From: a virus
Virus record (IMG/VR): IMGVR_UViG_3300049457_000020
Coordinates: 1 to 47,301 of that record
Direction: 5' to 3' (one strand)
DNA length: 47,301 nt
The notes under the pieces are model-generated. The model did no database searches, was not told the origin of the DNA, and saw only the letters and a list, made by a program, of their open reading frames with translations. Both the position numbers and the translations under genes were made by a program. Position 1 is the stretch's first letter. Each line of letters opens with the position of its first letter. Shown here in pieces: positions 1 through 7,007 of this stretch.

Positions 1-571
1 GTCGGCGCCCCCTGGAAGGCGAGGATCACCGTCGCCCACGCCTCGCTCGGCGTGATCCAGGTCGCCTGCGAGGCAACCGAGGCCGCCACGATCCGCGCAA
101 CGATCGAGAGCGGGTCGTACGTGGCGCCCAGCAGCTCCTCGCCCACCAGCGACCAGGGCGCACCAGGGTCGGTGAGCGTGATCGGGTCGTTGTTGTCGTA
201 GACCGCCGTGGCCGCCAGGATCAAGGCGTCCTGTGAGGAGTTCGTGAGCAGCGCCGTTGTCGGAGCGGTGCTGGTCCCCGACAGAGTCATGATCTCGGAT
301 GGCTCACGAGGAGAGACGGGGTCGGTCCCGGCGATCTCGATCACGAAGCCCGAGATGCCATACCCCGTCTGGTTGGTGTCGAAGGTCACGACGAAGGGCG
401 ATCCGGTCGCGACGTTGAACGCCCAATGCACGCTCAGGAGATAGTTGGCGTCCGGCGTTTGCAGCTCGGCGATTGTCTCCCAGGCGTTGCCCTGGTTATC
501 GCTGACGGACGAGTTACCGATGGTGGCCAGATAGGACGAGAAGATCGCCACCAGGATATTGCCGGCCGTGG
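1..571. repeat. Left copy of near-terminal repeat
   Basis: Aligns without any gap to 46731-47301, in the same orientation, over exactly the full distance from the first base of the window to its last base. By eye there are about 66 mismatches (about 88 percent identity). The first 60 bases are identical; differences cluster at 241-300 and 421-470. Confidence 0.9.
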
Positions 572-653
572 GCGTCGGGATCGTGCCGCTGATGAAGGAC
601 GCGTTCGTATGGCGAAACTCGGTCACCGGCCCATGCGCGATCGAGACCGTCAT
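1..653 (-). CDS. Virion/tail-fiber-type protein, 3' end cut by window edge
   Basis: The frame is open from an ATG at 651-653, which overlaps the stop of the gene before it (ATGA), to base 1, so the C-terminus is missing. The 217 visible residues look like a secreted-type beta-sandwich, rich in Ser, Thr, Val and Ala, with blocks such as NSSVSDNQGNAW, VTFDTNQTGYG and ITPSEAWATVILAFQG. Sequences like this are common among phage tail or fiber proteins without an assigned function. Residues from about 28 on are a near copy of the gene at the right edge (46694-47301). The role is inferred from its place in the virion gene block and from composition; a receptor-binding or capsid-surface protein is possible. 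Confidence 0.7.
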   Translation of the reverse strand, partial: MTVSIAHGPVTEFRHTNASFISGTIPTPTAGNILVAIFSSYLATIGNSSVSDNQGNAWETIAELQTPDANYLLSVHWAFNVATGSPFVVTFDTNQTGYGISGFVIEIAGTDPVSPREPSEIMTLSGTSTAPTTALLTNSSQDALILAATAVYDNNDPITLTDPGAPWSLVGEELLGATYDPLSIVARIVAASVASQATWITPSEAWATVILAFQGAP

Positions 654-1033
654 TGGATCGACACCCGGACGACGAGCGTCAGCGCGGCGCCGTTCGTCTT
701 CCCGTACACCCGAACCTGTTTCCCATCAACGACCGGGAAGGGTCCGCCACCGAAGGCCGGCGCCGCACCATGCCGGTCGACCCTGCCCCCGGGCAACGCG
801 ACGCGACTGTAGGTCGCGTCGTTACCGAACAGGAATCGCCAGGCCGCGCCGTCGAAGTACTGCACACCCAGCGTCAGGGTGTCCGATACTTGGAGTGTGG
901 ACCAGGCCGGCGTCGACGAGATGATCGCCACATCGACCCGCCGATAGCCGGCTGGCACGTTGAGGGCCGGGCTGGTCACGACCGTGCCCGTCAGGTTGAT
1001 GGTCACGTCGGGTAAGGTCTGTTTGGTCGGCAT
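650..1033 (-). CDS. Small virion-type protein, unknown function
   Basis: 127 residues starting at ATG 1031-1033 (MPTKQTLPD). An upstream TTG in the same frame overlaps the previous gene and is less likely. The protein is all-beta in character (TINLTGTVV, VDVAIISSTPAWSTLQV, VQYFDGAAWRFLFGND) with no cysteine, signal peptide or membrane segment. It lies in a row of four small beta-rich genes between a zinc-finger gene and the fiber proteins, with stop/start overlap to the next gene. It is most likely a minor structural or decoration protein. No family is recognised. Confidence 0.65.
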   Translation of the reverse strand: MPTKQTLPDVTINLTGTVVTSPALNVPAGYRRVDVAIISSTPAWSTLQVSDTLTLGVQYFDGAAWRFLFGNDATYSRVALPGGRVDRHGAAPAFGGGPFPVVDGKQVRVYGKTNGAALTLVVRVSIQ

Positions 1034-1037
1034 GGGC

Positions 1038-1760
1038 CTAGTACCAGCCAATCAGCGGCATGTTCACCTGCCCGATCTGAGTCGTGGGACCCAACCCCGG
1101 CGGGATACCCCCGGCCGAGGGTGGCGCCAACGCCTCCAAGGCGCCGGTCGTCTTGTCGCCACTCGGCACGGCGCCAACCGAGACCTTGGAGCCAGTCGTA
1201 CCAGCGGTCGGCCTAGCCTCCTGCGCGGTGTACAGGTTGCTCGACGTCACAGCGCTCGACATCCCGGACGGCAGCGCACCCTGGTAGGCGTAGTTGAACG
1301 AGCTGCCCCAGAAGATCAGCATCGTGTTGTCGAGGACGGTTGTGATCGCGTTCGCGGTCGCGTCGAGCGAATCCGTGACGGCGACCGTGGCCCCCGAGGA
1401 GTCGATCGGCGAGCCGGACGTGACGCAGCCCGAGTAACAGACCCCGATCGCCTGGTAGTAGCTGGAGACGCTGAAGGTGAACGTGTAAGTCGCCGCGATG
1501 TTGCCAGTCAGGCGCTTCCAGAAGCTCTTGATCGTGTGGTCAGGGGTGGCGTTGGTCTGGTTGGCCCATGCATTCGTGTCCTCGGTCCACGTCCCGTCCG
1601 GCGGCGTGATCGTCGGCGCCGCCTCTCCGCCCGAGTTGACGCCCGAGACGCGGAAGATCACGATGTCGTCGGCGACGCCACCAGCCGGTGACGTGAACAC
1701 GCCCGAGGTTCCGGGGCTCCCGCCAACCGTCCCGGCGGTCGAGCGGCGAGCGATGGCCAC
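1038..1760 (-). CDS. Beta-sandwich virion protein
   Basis: 240 residues from a GTG start at 1758-1760. The early part carries DDIVIFRVSG, WANQTN and SFWKRLTGN. The central part, YTFTFSVSSYYQAIGVCYSG followed by LDNTMLIFWGSS, has the layout of the terminal-repeat proteins at the two window ends (TAGN..VAI..SY, then SPFVVTFDTNQTGY), so all three probably share one beta-sandwich fold. Pro/Gly-rich tail. It belongs to the virion block and is probably a fiber or surface protein. The remote similarity is by eye only. Confidence 0.65.
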   Translation of the reverse strand: MAIARRSTAGTVGGSPGTSGVFTSPAGGVADDIVIFRVSGVNSGGEAAPTITPPDGTWTEDTNAWANQTNATPDHTIKSFWKRLTGNIAATYTFTFSVSSYYQAIGVCYSGCVTSGSPIDSSGATVAVTDSLDATANAITTVLDNTMLIFWGSSFNYAYQGALPSGMSSAVTSSNLYTAQEARPTAGTTGSKVSVGAVPSGDKTTGALEALAPPSAGGIPPGLGPTTQIGQVNMPLIGWY

Positions 1761-1763
1761 GAA

Positions 1764-2072
1764 CTACGCCGGATACTGAAAGTTGTACGAGACTCCGACG
1801 AGTGGCTGGGCTCCCGGCCACGGCCGGACGAGCGTGAGGCTATTCGCGCCCGACTGCGGGACGTTGACCGTCGTGAGGGGGGTCCCGGCCGCGATCGTGA
1901 AGTTACGGACCGCCGAGCCATCCCCCCGAGAGACCGTCAGCGCACAGGCCGAAGGCGCGTTCACGCTCTGGTACGTGATCGTCGCGACCTTGAGCGTCGC
2001 GTCGTCGTAGTCGAGATCGACGGTCACCAGGCCGTCCTCGATGTTGATGAAGTGGAGCGTCGCTAGCGCCAT
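1764..2072 (-). CDS. Small beta-rich virion-type protein
   Basis: 102 residues. ATG at 2070-2072 has a good ribosome site (GGGAGG) about 8 bases upstream. The protein is compact and beta-rich (LVTVDLDYDDATLKVATITYQS, split here as LVTVDLDYDD and TLKVATITYQ, then VRNFTIAAGTPLTTVNVPQSG) with one cysteine. Its neighbours are structural-type genes on the same strand. Possible roles are minor virion protein or fiber accessory. No family is recognised. Confidence 0.65.
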   Translation of the reverse strand: MALATLHFINIEDGLVTVDLDYDDATLKVATITYQSVNAPSACALTVSRGDGSAVRNFTIAAGTPLTTVNVPQSGANSLTLVRPWPGAQPLVGVSYNFQYPA

Positions 2073-2135
2073 GGCTACAACCTCCCGCGAGCGTTCGCCG
2101 TGATCCGTAATCTGAGCGCGGGTACGCGGCGCCTT

Positions 2136-2630
2136 CTACGAATCCTCGACGATCATGTGGGTCGACACGATGCCGGTGCCGGTGATGGCCGAGAGCGTCA
2201 GGTCCGCGTCGACCGGGAGCAGCGTGGCCGCGCCAATCGCGACGACTTCCTCGCCCGGGGCGGCCACCCATCGGATGATGCCGCCGAAGGTGTTGAGGCT
2301 CAGTTGGAGCGCGTGGTTACCGGCGGTCGGGTAGGTCGTGGCGTACACCTGACCGTAACCGAAGGCTGGCGTGGCCAGGCTCCGCGGGTTCAGCGGCGCG
2401 ACGGTGTTGCCGCCCGAGAGCGCCCCGGCCGAGACGGTGGTGATACCACGACGCAGCGCCATCGCGTTGACCGTTGAGGCGGTGGATTCACCCCCGATGA
2501 AGACCTCGAAGACGCGGAGCATGCTGGTCGTCGCCGGGCGTAGGCCCGTGGCTTGGCCGGTCGTGAACACCGCCGCGTCCGCGACGGCCGCCGTGGTCCA
2601 GGTCGTCCTGGAAACCGAGTACATCGACAT
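2136..2630 (-). CDS. Virion-type structural protein
   Basis: 164 residues from ATG 2628-2630 with ribosome site GGGAGG. The N-terminus MSMYSVSRTTWTTAAVAD is of a type often seen in phage structural proteins beside tail genes. The body alternates short beta strands with Gly/Ala turns (VFEVFIGGESTAST, WVAAPGEEVVAIGAATLL). It is the second gene of the virion block after the hairpin at 3.03 kb. The role as a structural protein is inferred from context and composition. Confidence 0.65.
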   Translation of the reverse strand: MSMYSVSRTTWTTAAVADAAVFTTGQATGLRPATTSMLRVFEVFIGGESTASTVNAMALRRGITTVSAGALSGGNTVAPLNPRSLATPAFGYGQVYATTYPTAGNHALQLSLNTFGGIIRWVAAPGEEVVAIGAATLLPVDADLTLSAITGTGIVSTHMIVEDS

Positions 2631-2642
2631 GCTGAATCCTCC

Positions 2643-3005
2643 CTAGTGGATGCGCCGGCGATCGCGGATCTTCGGGTCGAACAGGATCGAGCCGTCGGCG
2701 GCCCGCCCCACGAACGGCTGCTGTACGGACGGGTTGGCGAAGGCCAGCTCGATGCCCTCGTCGGTCGGGTTGCACTCGGCCCGGCAGCCGGGACGGTCGC
2801 AGATGTATGAGCTGCACCGACGGCAATGAGCACGCTCGCGCGTGCGGGCCGGATTCAGCAGCACCACCGTGTTGCAGTGGGCGCAGGTCAGTGTCGGGAT
2901 GACGTGCTCGCCGCCGCCGGTGACGGCGTTGGACGCGATCAGGGTGCCCTTGCCGCCCTTGATTTTGCCCGACTTCACGGGCCGGGGGTTGTAGACCCCG
3001 TACAT
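2643..3005 (-). CDS. Zinc-ribbon protein at the head of the virion block
   Basis: 120 residues, ATG 3003-3005 with ribosome site GGGAGG close upstream. It holds a cluster of CxxC knuckles: CAHC (about residue 41), then CRRC, CDRPGC and C in AECNP, enough for two zinc sites. The C-terminus (LAFANPSVQQPFVGRAADGS) resembles phage proteins encoded beside capsid-surface genes. It is the first gene after the 83-base gap that divides early from virion genes, so it is either a minor virion component or a nucleic-acid-binding late regulator. Confidence 0.65.
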   Translation of the reverse strand: MYGVYNPRPVKSGKIKGGKGTLIASNAVTGGGEHVIPTLTCAHCNTVVLLNPARTRERAHCRRCSSYICDRPGCRAECNPTDEGIELAFANPSVQQPFVGRAADGSILFDPKIRDRRRIH

Positions 3006-3024
3006 CTCGCCTCCCGCGCGCGTC

Positions 3025-3046
3025 GCCGGGTCCCGGAGGACCCGGC
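3025..3046 (-). terminator. GC hairpin between early and virion genes
   Basis: A perfect inverted repeat (GCCGGGTCC, 4-base loop, GGACCCGGC) lies in the only gap (3006-3087) between the end of the early operon and the first virion gene on the minus strand. There is no U-run, so it is at best a weak intrinsic terminator; it could be an mRNA-processing or antitermination element. A TACGCT box upstream (near 3077-3082) might be a -10 element for a late promoter, but no -35 is evident. Confidence 0.4.
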
Positions 3047-3087
3047 CCCGCCGAATGCGCGGTTAGAGGCAGGTGGAGCGTAGCACG

Positions 3088-3312
3088 TTAGGACGGCGGA
3101 GGCTCGTCCTCGCCATTGATCTTCCCCGATCGGCCGAGATGGAACTTCACGTCGCCGGGCGACCAGTCGAAGCGGAGGCTACCGAAGTCCCAGGCCTCGA
3201 TGTCGTCGGCGTGGAGTTCGAGGAAGCGCCTGATGCGCTCGATGCGAGATGGGCGGCTAGGGTGACTCGTCGTTCGTCTCCGGCACTGACTCTGTGGGCG
3301 GCAGCTGATCAA
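3088..3312 (-). CDS. Small conserved-type phage protein, uncertain start
   Basis: 74 residues if the TTG at 3310-3312 is used. No ATG or GTG lies in frame before the clearly protein-like part, which begins at RIERIRRFLELHADDIEAWD. The body (LRFDWSPGDVKFHLGRSGK) looks like a small phage protein of no known function. It overlaps the upstream gene by 56 bases, so the real start may be later or noncanonical. It is the last gene of the early operon. Confidence 0.5.
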   Translation of the reverse strand: MISCRPQSQCRRRTTSHPSRPSRIERIRRFLELHADDIEAWDFGSLRFDWSPGDVKFHLGRSGKINGEDEPPPS

Positions 3313-3502
3313 CTGGGCACATCGGCGGACTCAGCTCGGCCAGCTTCGGCAGGAGACACGCGAGACAGAAGAGGACCACCTGGTCGCCCCCGACCGCGAT
3401 CGCGTACACCGGCGTCTGCGTGCCCTTGAGGCCGCAGGTCGGACAGATCACGGCGCTCAGCGCCGCATGCTGCTGCAGGTTGATGATGGGTGCGCCACTC
3501 AT
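3257..3502 (-). CDS. Small zinc-ribbon protein
   Basis: 81 residues from ATG 3500-3502, with AAAGGA about 8 bases upstream. It contains CPTCG (about residue 20), then CLAC (about 46) and a further Cys in PPMCPVD, the pattern of a single zinc ribbon. Acidic tail ETNDESP. One of many small Cys-pair proteins in this genome. The role is unknown; such proteins often act as nucleic-acid-binding or host-takeover factors. Confidence 0.65.
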   Translation of the reverse strand: MSGAPIINLQQHAALSAVICPTCGLKGTQTPVYAIAVGGDQVVLFCLACLLPKLAELSPPMCPVDQLPPTESVPETNDESP

Positions 3503-3534
3503 CAGCGGTTCCTTTCGGCGATGTTGCCCTGCAT

Positions 3535-3762
3535 CTACATGGCGCGCAGGAGCCGACACGAGCAGTCGGGCCTCCCCGGCTCGTCCTCGCCCTGGCCGCA
3601 CAGGTCACAGATGCGGTCGCCCAGGATGTTGGTCACCCAGACCAGATCGCCCAGGGCTGCTCTGAGCCGCCGCACCTCCGCGACGAGCTCGGGGATGTCG
3701 TAGTCGAGCAGGTACGTGACCGCGCTGGCCGCGGGGATCGCGAGGGCGGTCGTCTTGGTCAT
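3535..3762 (-). CDS. Small helical protein with Cys pairs
   Basis: 75 residues, ATG 3760-3762 overlapping the stop of the winged-helix gene (ATGA). A helical central part (IPELVAEVRRLRAALGDLVWV) precedes a Cys-rich end (CDLCGQGEDE, then CSC), suggesting a small zinc-binding tail on a coiled-coil-like helix. Function unknown; translation is probably coupled to the regulator before it. Confidence 0.6.
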   Translation of the reverse strand: MTKTTALAIPAASAVTYLLDYDIPELVAEVRRLRAALGDLVWVTNILGDRICDLCGQGEDEPGRPDCSCRLLRAM

Positions 3763-4109
3763 CGTGCTTCTCCTTGTGCTGAGTCGGGCAGCGGCCAGGT
3801 CGACAGGCCTTCCACGCAATCGGTCGCGAGCCGGTAGCCCTGGAAGTGCACGGTTTCGATCAGCCCGGGCACCCGCTCCCGTGTTTGGCTGATCACCACG
3901 CGCAGGTGGGCCTGCGCCTTGGCGCCGCCCTCGCCGAACAGGCGCCGCGCCAGATCCTGCCCGTCGACAACCTGCCCCTGCGCTCGAGCGAGGTAGACGA
4001 CCAACCGCCAGCGCACGGGCGACAGTCGAAGCGAGCAGCCGCGCCAGGTCACGCCGCATGAGAGCGGGCGCAGCTGCAGGGTCGAAAGGGTCGGCGCGCT
4101 CGCAACCAC
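3759..4109 (-). CDS. PhoB/OmpR-type winged-helix DNA-binding protein
   Basis: 116 residues from GTG 4107-4109, chosen because GGAGG lies 7 bases upstream. Residues about 27-100 match the C-terminal DNA-binding domain of response regulators: LSPVRWRLVVYLARAQGQVV, DGQDLARRLFGEG, AQAHLRVVISQTRERV and the closing wing TVHFQGYRL. There is no receiver domain, so this is a stand-alone winged helix. It lies near the end of the early operon, just before the virion genes, which is where a late-gene activator would be expected. That role is an inference. Confidence 0.7.
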   Translation of the reverse strand: MVASAPTLSTLQLRPLSCGVTWRGCSLRLSPVRWRLVVYLARAQGQVVDGQDLARRLFGEGGAKAQAHLRVVISQTRERVPGLIETVHFQGYRLATDCVEGLSTWPLPDSAQGEAR

Positions 4110-4123
4110 GGGCGTTCCTCCGT

Positions 4124-4408
4124 TCAGTCGAGCTGGTGCTGGACCATCACGACGATCCAGCAGCCGGCGCAGTACGCGCGATTGGTGGTCGGATCGACGA
4201 GCGCGGCCGGAGACAGGCGGCAGGCGCAGCCCCGCGCGGTCGGCGCCGGGCTCGGTAGCCTCCCGGACACGCCAGCCGTCGTCGTGGCAACCGGAGCGGC
4301 CGGCAGCGGCATGACCTGATCGGGCGAATGGCTGTGCTGGCCGAGCGGGACCGCACCTCTGCTGATGCGCTGGCTGTGCGCGCGGCTCCGCTTGCTCCCG
4401 ATGACCAT
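4124..4408 (-). CDS. Small Cys-containing protein, unknown
   Basis: 94 residues from ATG 4406-4408, which overlaps the stop of the previous gene (TGATG). The first 50 residues are Ser/Pro/Ala-rich and probably unstructured. The end has CACR, then CAGC, with a spacer (VDPTTNRAYCAGCW) like a minimal zinc ribbon. Function unknown. Confidence 0.55.
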   Translation of the reverse strand: MVIGSKRSRAHSQRISRGAVPLGQHSHSPDQVMPLPAAPVATTTAGVSGRLPSPAPTARGCACRLSPAALVDPTTNRAYCAGCWIVVMVQHQLD

Positions 4409-4626
4409 CAGCAGGCATCCGTCATCGCCGCCCGCCGGACGATGTCGAAGGTGCCGAACCGCAACTCGAGCTCGAGCGGGCCCTCGGGCGTCACGACGGT
4501 CGCGTAGGTGGCGCGACGGTTGACGTGAGCAACGCGACCGAGCACGCCGGACAGGTGCCGCAGCCTGGATGGGAGCATCCCCTTGCCGCGCAGGCGGATC
4601 AGGTCGTCGACCTTGACGCTGGCCAT
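4408..4626 (-). CDS. Small beta-barrel-like protein, unknown
   Basis: 72 residues from ATG 4624-4626 with ribosome site GGGAGG about 8 bases upstream. The start lies inside the end of the preceding gene (28-base overlap). Short strands with a central VLGRVAHVNRRATYATVVT suggest a small SH3/KOW-like barrel, a fold used by many small phage nucleic-acid or protein binders. Function unknown. Confidence 0.55.
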   Translation of the reverse strand: MASVKVDDLIRLRGKGMLPSRLRHLSGVLGRVAHVNRRATYATVVTPEGPLELELRFGTFDIVRRAAMTDAC

Positions 4627-4955
4627 CGGCACGCCTCCCTGGTGCTGACGAGCACGGTGTCGCTGACCAGCGCCGTCACGGCCCGCGCCTCGGCCGCGCG
4701 CTCGCCCCACTGCATGGCGCGTTCCAGGTCCACCCCCAGCACGCAGGCCGCCTCGGTGAGCGCCAGGAACAGGGCGCCGAAGTGGCCGACCAGGTCGTCG
4801 TCGGTCACCTTGTCGCCGTCGCCGTCGAGCGCGACCAGTGTCCGCGTCGCGCTCGCCTCGCGGATCAGGGTCGTGAACGCCGCGAGCATCATCTCGTCCG
4901 TTGGGAATTCGCCGAGGCGGCTCATCACTCGCTGCTGGAACGACTGTGCATCCAC
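4599..4955 (-). CDS. Small helical protein, possibly MazG-like
   Basis: 118 residues from GTG 4953-4955 with GGAGAG upstream. Helical, with DGDKVTDDDLVGHFGALFLA and LTEAACVLGVDLERAMQ, which resembles the helix pair of MazG-type nucleotide pyrophosphohydrolases (acidic residues followed by an LA..LGVDL helix). The full EExxE...ExxD metal motif is not evident, so enzymatic activity is doubtful. The last 20 residues overlap the next gene in another frame. Confidence 0.5.
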   Translation of the reverse strand: MDAQSFQQRVMSRLGEFPTDEMMLAAFTTLIREASATRTLVALDGDGDKVTDDDLVGHFGALFLALTEAACVLGVDLERAMQWGERAAEARAVTALVSDTVLVSTREACRWPASRSTT

Positions 4956-5004
4956 GCTCGCTCTCCTTCGCGGTTATGCCGGCGGCGGCGCGATAACGAG
5001 TCCG

Positions 5005-5433
5005 TCAAGTCGATCGCGCCTCCTGAGCGAAGACGCGCCGCAGCTGCGCGATGGCGGCGCCAGAGCGAACGTGGTCCGACGTGTACCGAAAGACGCGCCA
5101 GCCAAGTTCCGCGGCCAGTGAGTACTTGACGCAGTCCTCGCGGAAGCCGGCCGCGGTCGTGTGGCGGCTCTTCCCGTGGTAGGTGCCGCCCTCGTACTCG
5201 ACGGCGACTCGGCGCCGGCCCCAGCACCAGTCGAAGCGGAACTGGCGGCCCTGGAGCTGGGCGAAGCGGAACTCGCGGCTCGGCTCGGGCAAGCCGGCCA
5301 GGCGCATCTGCTGTTCGAGCATCGCCTTGTAGTCGACGACGGTGCGCTGGGGCGTCTCGCGGCCGCGGCCGCCGAAGACCTGATCGCCGACGCGTGCGCG
5401 CAGCTCGGCTGGCGTGATCGTGTCGCGGCTCAT
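5005..5433 (-). CDS. DUF559/Vsr-like PD-(D/E)XK endonuclease
   Basis: 142 residues from ATG 5431-5433, overlapping the previous stop (ATGA). Residues about 50-140 carry the Vsr-like core: FRFDWCWGRRRVAVEYEGG (acidic D then E with a hydrophobic strand), GKSRHTTAAGFREDCVKYS and WRVFRYTSDHV. These fit a small DNA endonuclease of the DUF559 type. In phages such genes often do Holliday-junction or recombination-linked cleavage, but the exact substrate cannot be read from sequence. Confidence 0.7.
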   Translation of the reverse strand: MSRDTITPAELRARVGDQVFGGRGRETPQRTVVDYKAMLEQQMRLAGLPEPSREFRFAQLQGRQFRFDWCWGRRRVAVEYEGGTYHGKSRHTTAAGFREDCVKYSLAAELGWRVFRYTSDHVRSGAAIAQLRRVFAQEARST

Positions 5434-5639
5434 CCCGCGGCCTCGCTGTCCTCGTCGTCGACCACGGGTACGAAGTCGCCGGCACCGTCCGGCTCGGCGC
5501 GGAACGTGTGGTGCGGCCAGGTCGCCTCGCACGCGAAGTGGACGACCGACCAGGTCGCCCGATCATCCCCGTCCCATTCGGTGACCACGACCAGGTCGCG
5601 GCCGTGGATCGGACACAGAAAGTCATCGAGCACCCTCAC
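5430..5639 (-). CDS. Small acidic protein, unknown
   Basis: 69 residues from GTG 5637-5639, preferred because GAAGGG lies 6 bases upstream and the start overlaps the previous stop (GTGA); an ATG at 5645 is an alternative. One Cys/His pair (CPIHG near the start) and later HFACEATWPHHTF could bind metal. Acidic C-terminus VVDDEDSEAAG. Function unknown. Confidence 0.55.
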   Translation of the reverse strand: MRVLDDFLCPIHGRDLVVVTEWDGDDRATWSVVHFACEATWPHHTFRAEPDGAGDFVPVVDDEDSEAAG

Positions 5640-5791
5640 ACCCATCCCTTCCGACCCAAGAAGATCCACCACGACAGCTGCAATCCGACCGAGACGACGA
5701 AGGTGTCCCACCCGTTGTGGAAGACCCAGAAGGTCGTCATCGCCGCGAACGAGACCTGCACCGGCAGCCCCACCCAGAACGAGGTGCTCAC
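5636..5791 (-). CDS. Small two-helix membrane protein
   Basis: 51 residues from GTG 5789-5791, overlapping the stop of the previous gene (GTGA). Nearly the whole chain is hydrophobic, with two likely membrane helices (about residues 5-24 and 27-46, including FVVSVGLQLSWWIFLG) and a short basic end GRKGWV. It is an early-region inner-membrane protein. Superinfection exclusion or a host-membrane effect are possible but unsupported. Confidence 0.6.
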   Translation of the reverse strand: MSTSFWVGLPVQVSFAAMTTFWVFHNGWDTFVVSVGLQLSWWIFLGRKGWV

Positions 5792-6018
5792 GCGCTCACG
5801 TCCCGTTCGAGCCGGTGCTGCGCGAGGAACTTGGCACGCGGCATCCACTGGCGGGTGCATCGGCCCCTGACGCGCGACCGACCGCGCTGGCCCTTCGCGA
5901 GCGTCTCGAACTCCACCGACGAGAGCGACAGCCGCTTGACGCGGACCTTCCAGGGATGGTCGATGCTGAGGCCGCGCCAGACCTGGCCGGGAGCGATCAC
6001 GGTGTGCTGGAGGGTCAT
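5788..6018 (-). CDS. Small basic phage protein (GQVWR type)
   Basis: 76 residues from ATG 6016-6018, overlapping the previous stop (ATGA). It begins with VIAPGQVWRGLSI and ends RCTRQWMPRAKFL, a pattern often seen in short phage proteins with a small beta-barrel followed by a basic tail. Strongly basic, so nucleic-acid contact is plausible. Function unknown. Confidence 0.6.
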   Translation of the reverse strand: MTLQHTVIAPGQVWRGLSIDHPWKVRVKRLSLSSVEFETLAKGQRGRSRVRGRCTRQWMPRAKFLAQHRLERDVSA

Positions 6019-7007
6019 GAGCCGGCCCCGTACCGCGCCGGCCGCCGCACGCCGACGAGCGACAGGCCGCCGAGCGCGACCCGCTCGGCCGGGTAGCCGC
6101 GCTCGGCGATCCAGCGGTAGAGCGTGACGGTGGTCACGCCGAGGAGCGGCGCGGCCTCGCGCACCGTCAGCAGGTCACGCTCGTGCACCGCCTCGATGAC
6201 CCGCTGTCTGAGCGAGGTCGGCGTCCCGACGCGATGCGGCCGGCGCTCCGCCGCGTAGGCCGCGAGCGACGCCGCGCACGCCTCGGCGCGCGTCAGGAGC
6301 GCGCCACCCTCGAGCAGGGTCACGATCCGGCCGATCAGCGACCGTCGCGCGGCGCGCTCGAGCTCGGCCGGCGCCGCCGACCAGTCGATCTCGGGCACGT
6401 CGACCAGGTCGCCCGGGTCGACGTAGAAGCACTTCGTCCCGCGCCGGAAGGGGACCAGGCCGCGCATCAGGTAGGCGCGGAGCGTGTAGTCCGGGACACC
6501 AGTGGCCTCGTGAATCCGGTTCAGCGTCCAGCCGTGGAGCTGGTAGCTGTGCAGGCCGAGGTCGTAGAGGCGACGGTGCACCGCCTCGGGCGTGCGCTGC
6601 AGGTCGGCCGCGAGCTCCTTGCGCGTGAGGAAGCCGGCGCCCTCGCGCAGGTACCAATCCTCGAGCGGCGTCCACTCCTGCTCGAAGCGGCCGACGTCGA
6701 CGCCCGCGGCCGTCCACGCCTCGGGGAAGGTGCGGAAGTAGCGCAGCACGCCGTAGAAGGACGGGAAGGGCCGGTCCTGCGGCGCGCGGCCGCCGATCCC
6801 CTTGGTGAGCCGCTGCCACTCCTCGGTCGAAGTGGGCGCCGTGCCGTACTCGCGGTGCCAGCGCCGGAGCGCGGCGACCACCCGTTCGCGCGTCCACCAG
6901 GTGCGGTGCGGGTAGGGCGCGCGGACCCTCGGGCGGGCGGTCTCGGCGCGCATCGGCGCCGACGGCGTCTCGACGGGTGGGGTCAGGAGCGGGCGGAACG
7001 TCGCCAT
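6015..7007 (-). CDS. Multi-HTH DNA-binding protein, probable regulator
   Basis: 330 residues from ATG 7005-7007. At least three helix-turn-helix-like segments can be seen. Residues 38-100 hold WTRERVVAALRRWHREYGTA and the following homeodomain-like block ending FPEAWTAAGV. Residues about 126-180 hold TRKELAADLQRTPEAVHRR and an IHEATGVPDYTLRAYL helix pair. The C-terminal MerR-like unit is LTVREAAPLLGVTTVTLYRW. Proteins of this build occur in phages of high-GC hosts and are thought to act in transcription. Its start overlaps a possible 19-codon ORF (TGATG). Late-gene control is an inference. Confidence 0.65.
   Translation of the reverse strand: MATFRPLLTPPVETPSAPMRAETARPRVRAPYPHRTWWTRERVVAALRRWHREYGTAPTSTEEWQRLTKGIGGRAPQDRPFPSFYGVLRYFRTFPEAWTAAGVDVGRFEQEWTPLEDWYLREGAGFLTRKELAADLQRTPEAVHRRLYDLGLHSYQLHGWTLNRIHEATGVPDYTLRAYLMRGLVPFRRGTKCFYVDPGDLVDVPEIDWSAAPAELERAARRSLIGRIVTLLEGGALLTRAEACAASLAAYAAERRPHRVGTPTSLRQRVIEAVHERDLLTVREAAPLLGVTTVTLYRWIAERGYPAERVALGGLSLVGVRRPARYGAGS

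Noticed and set aside
1-653. Diversity-generating retroelement behind the two diverged end copies
   Set aside because: No reverse transcriptase is encoded in the window and the differences are not confined to adenine positions.
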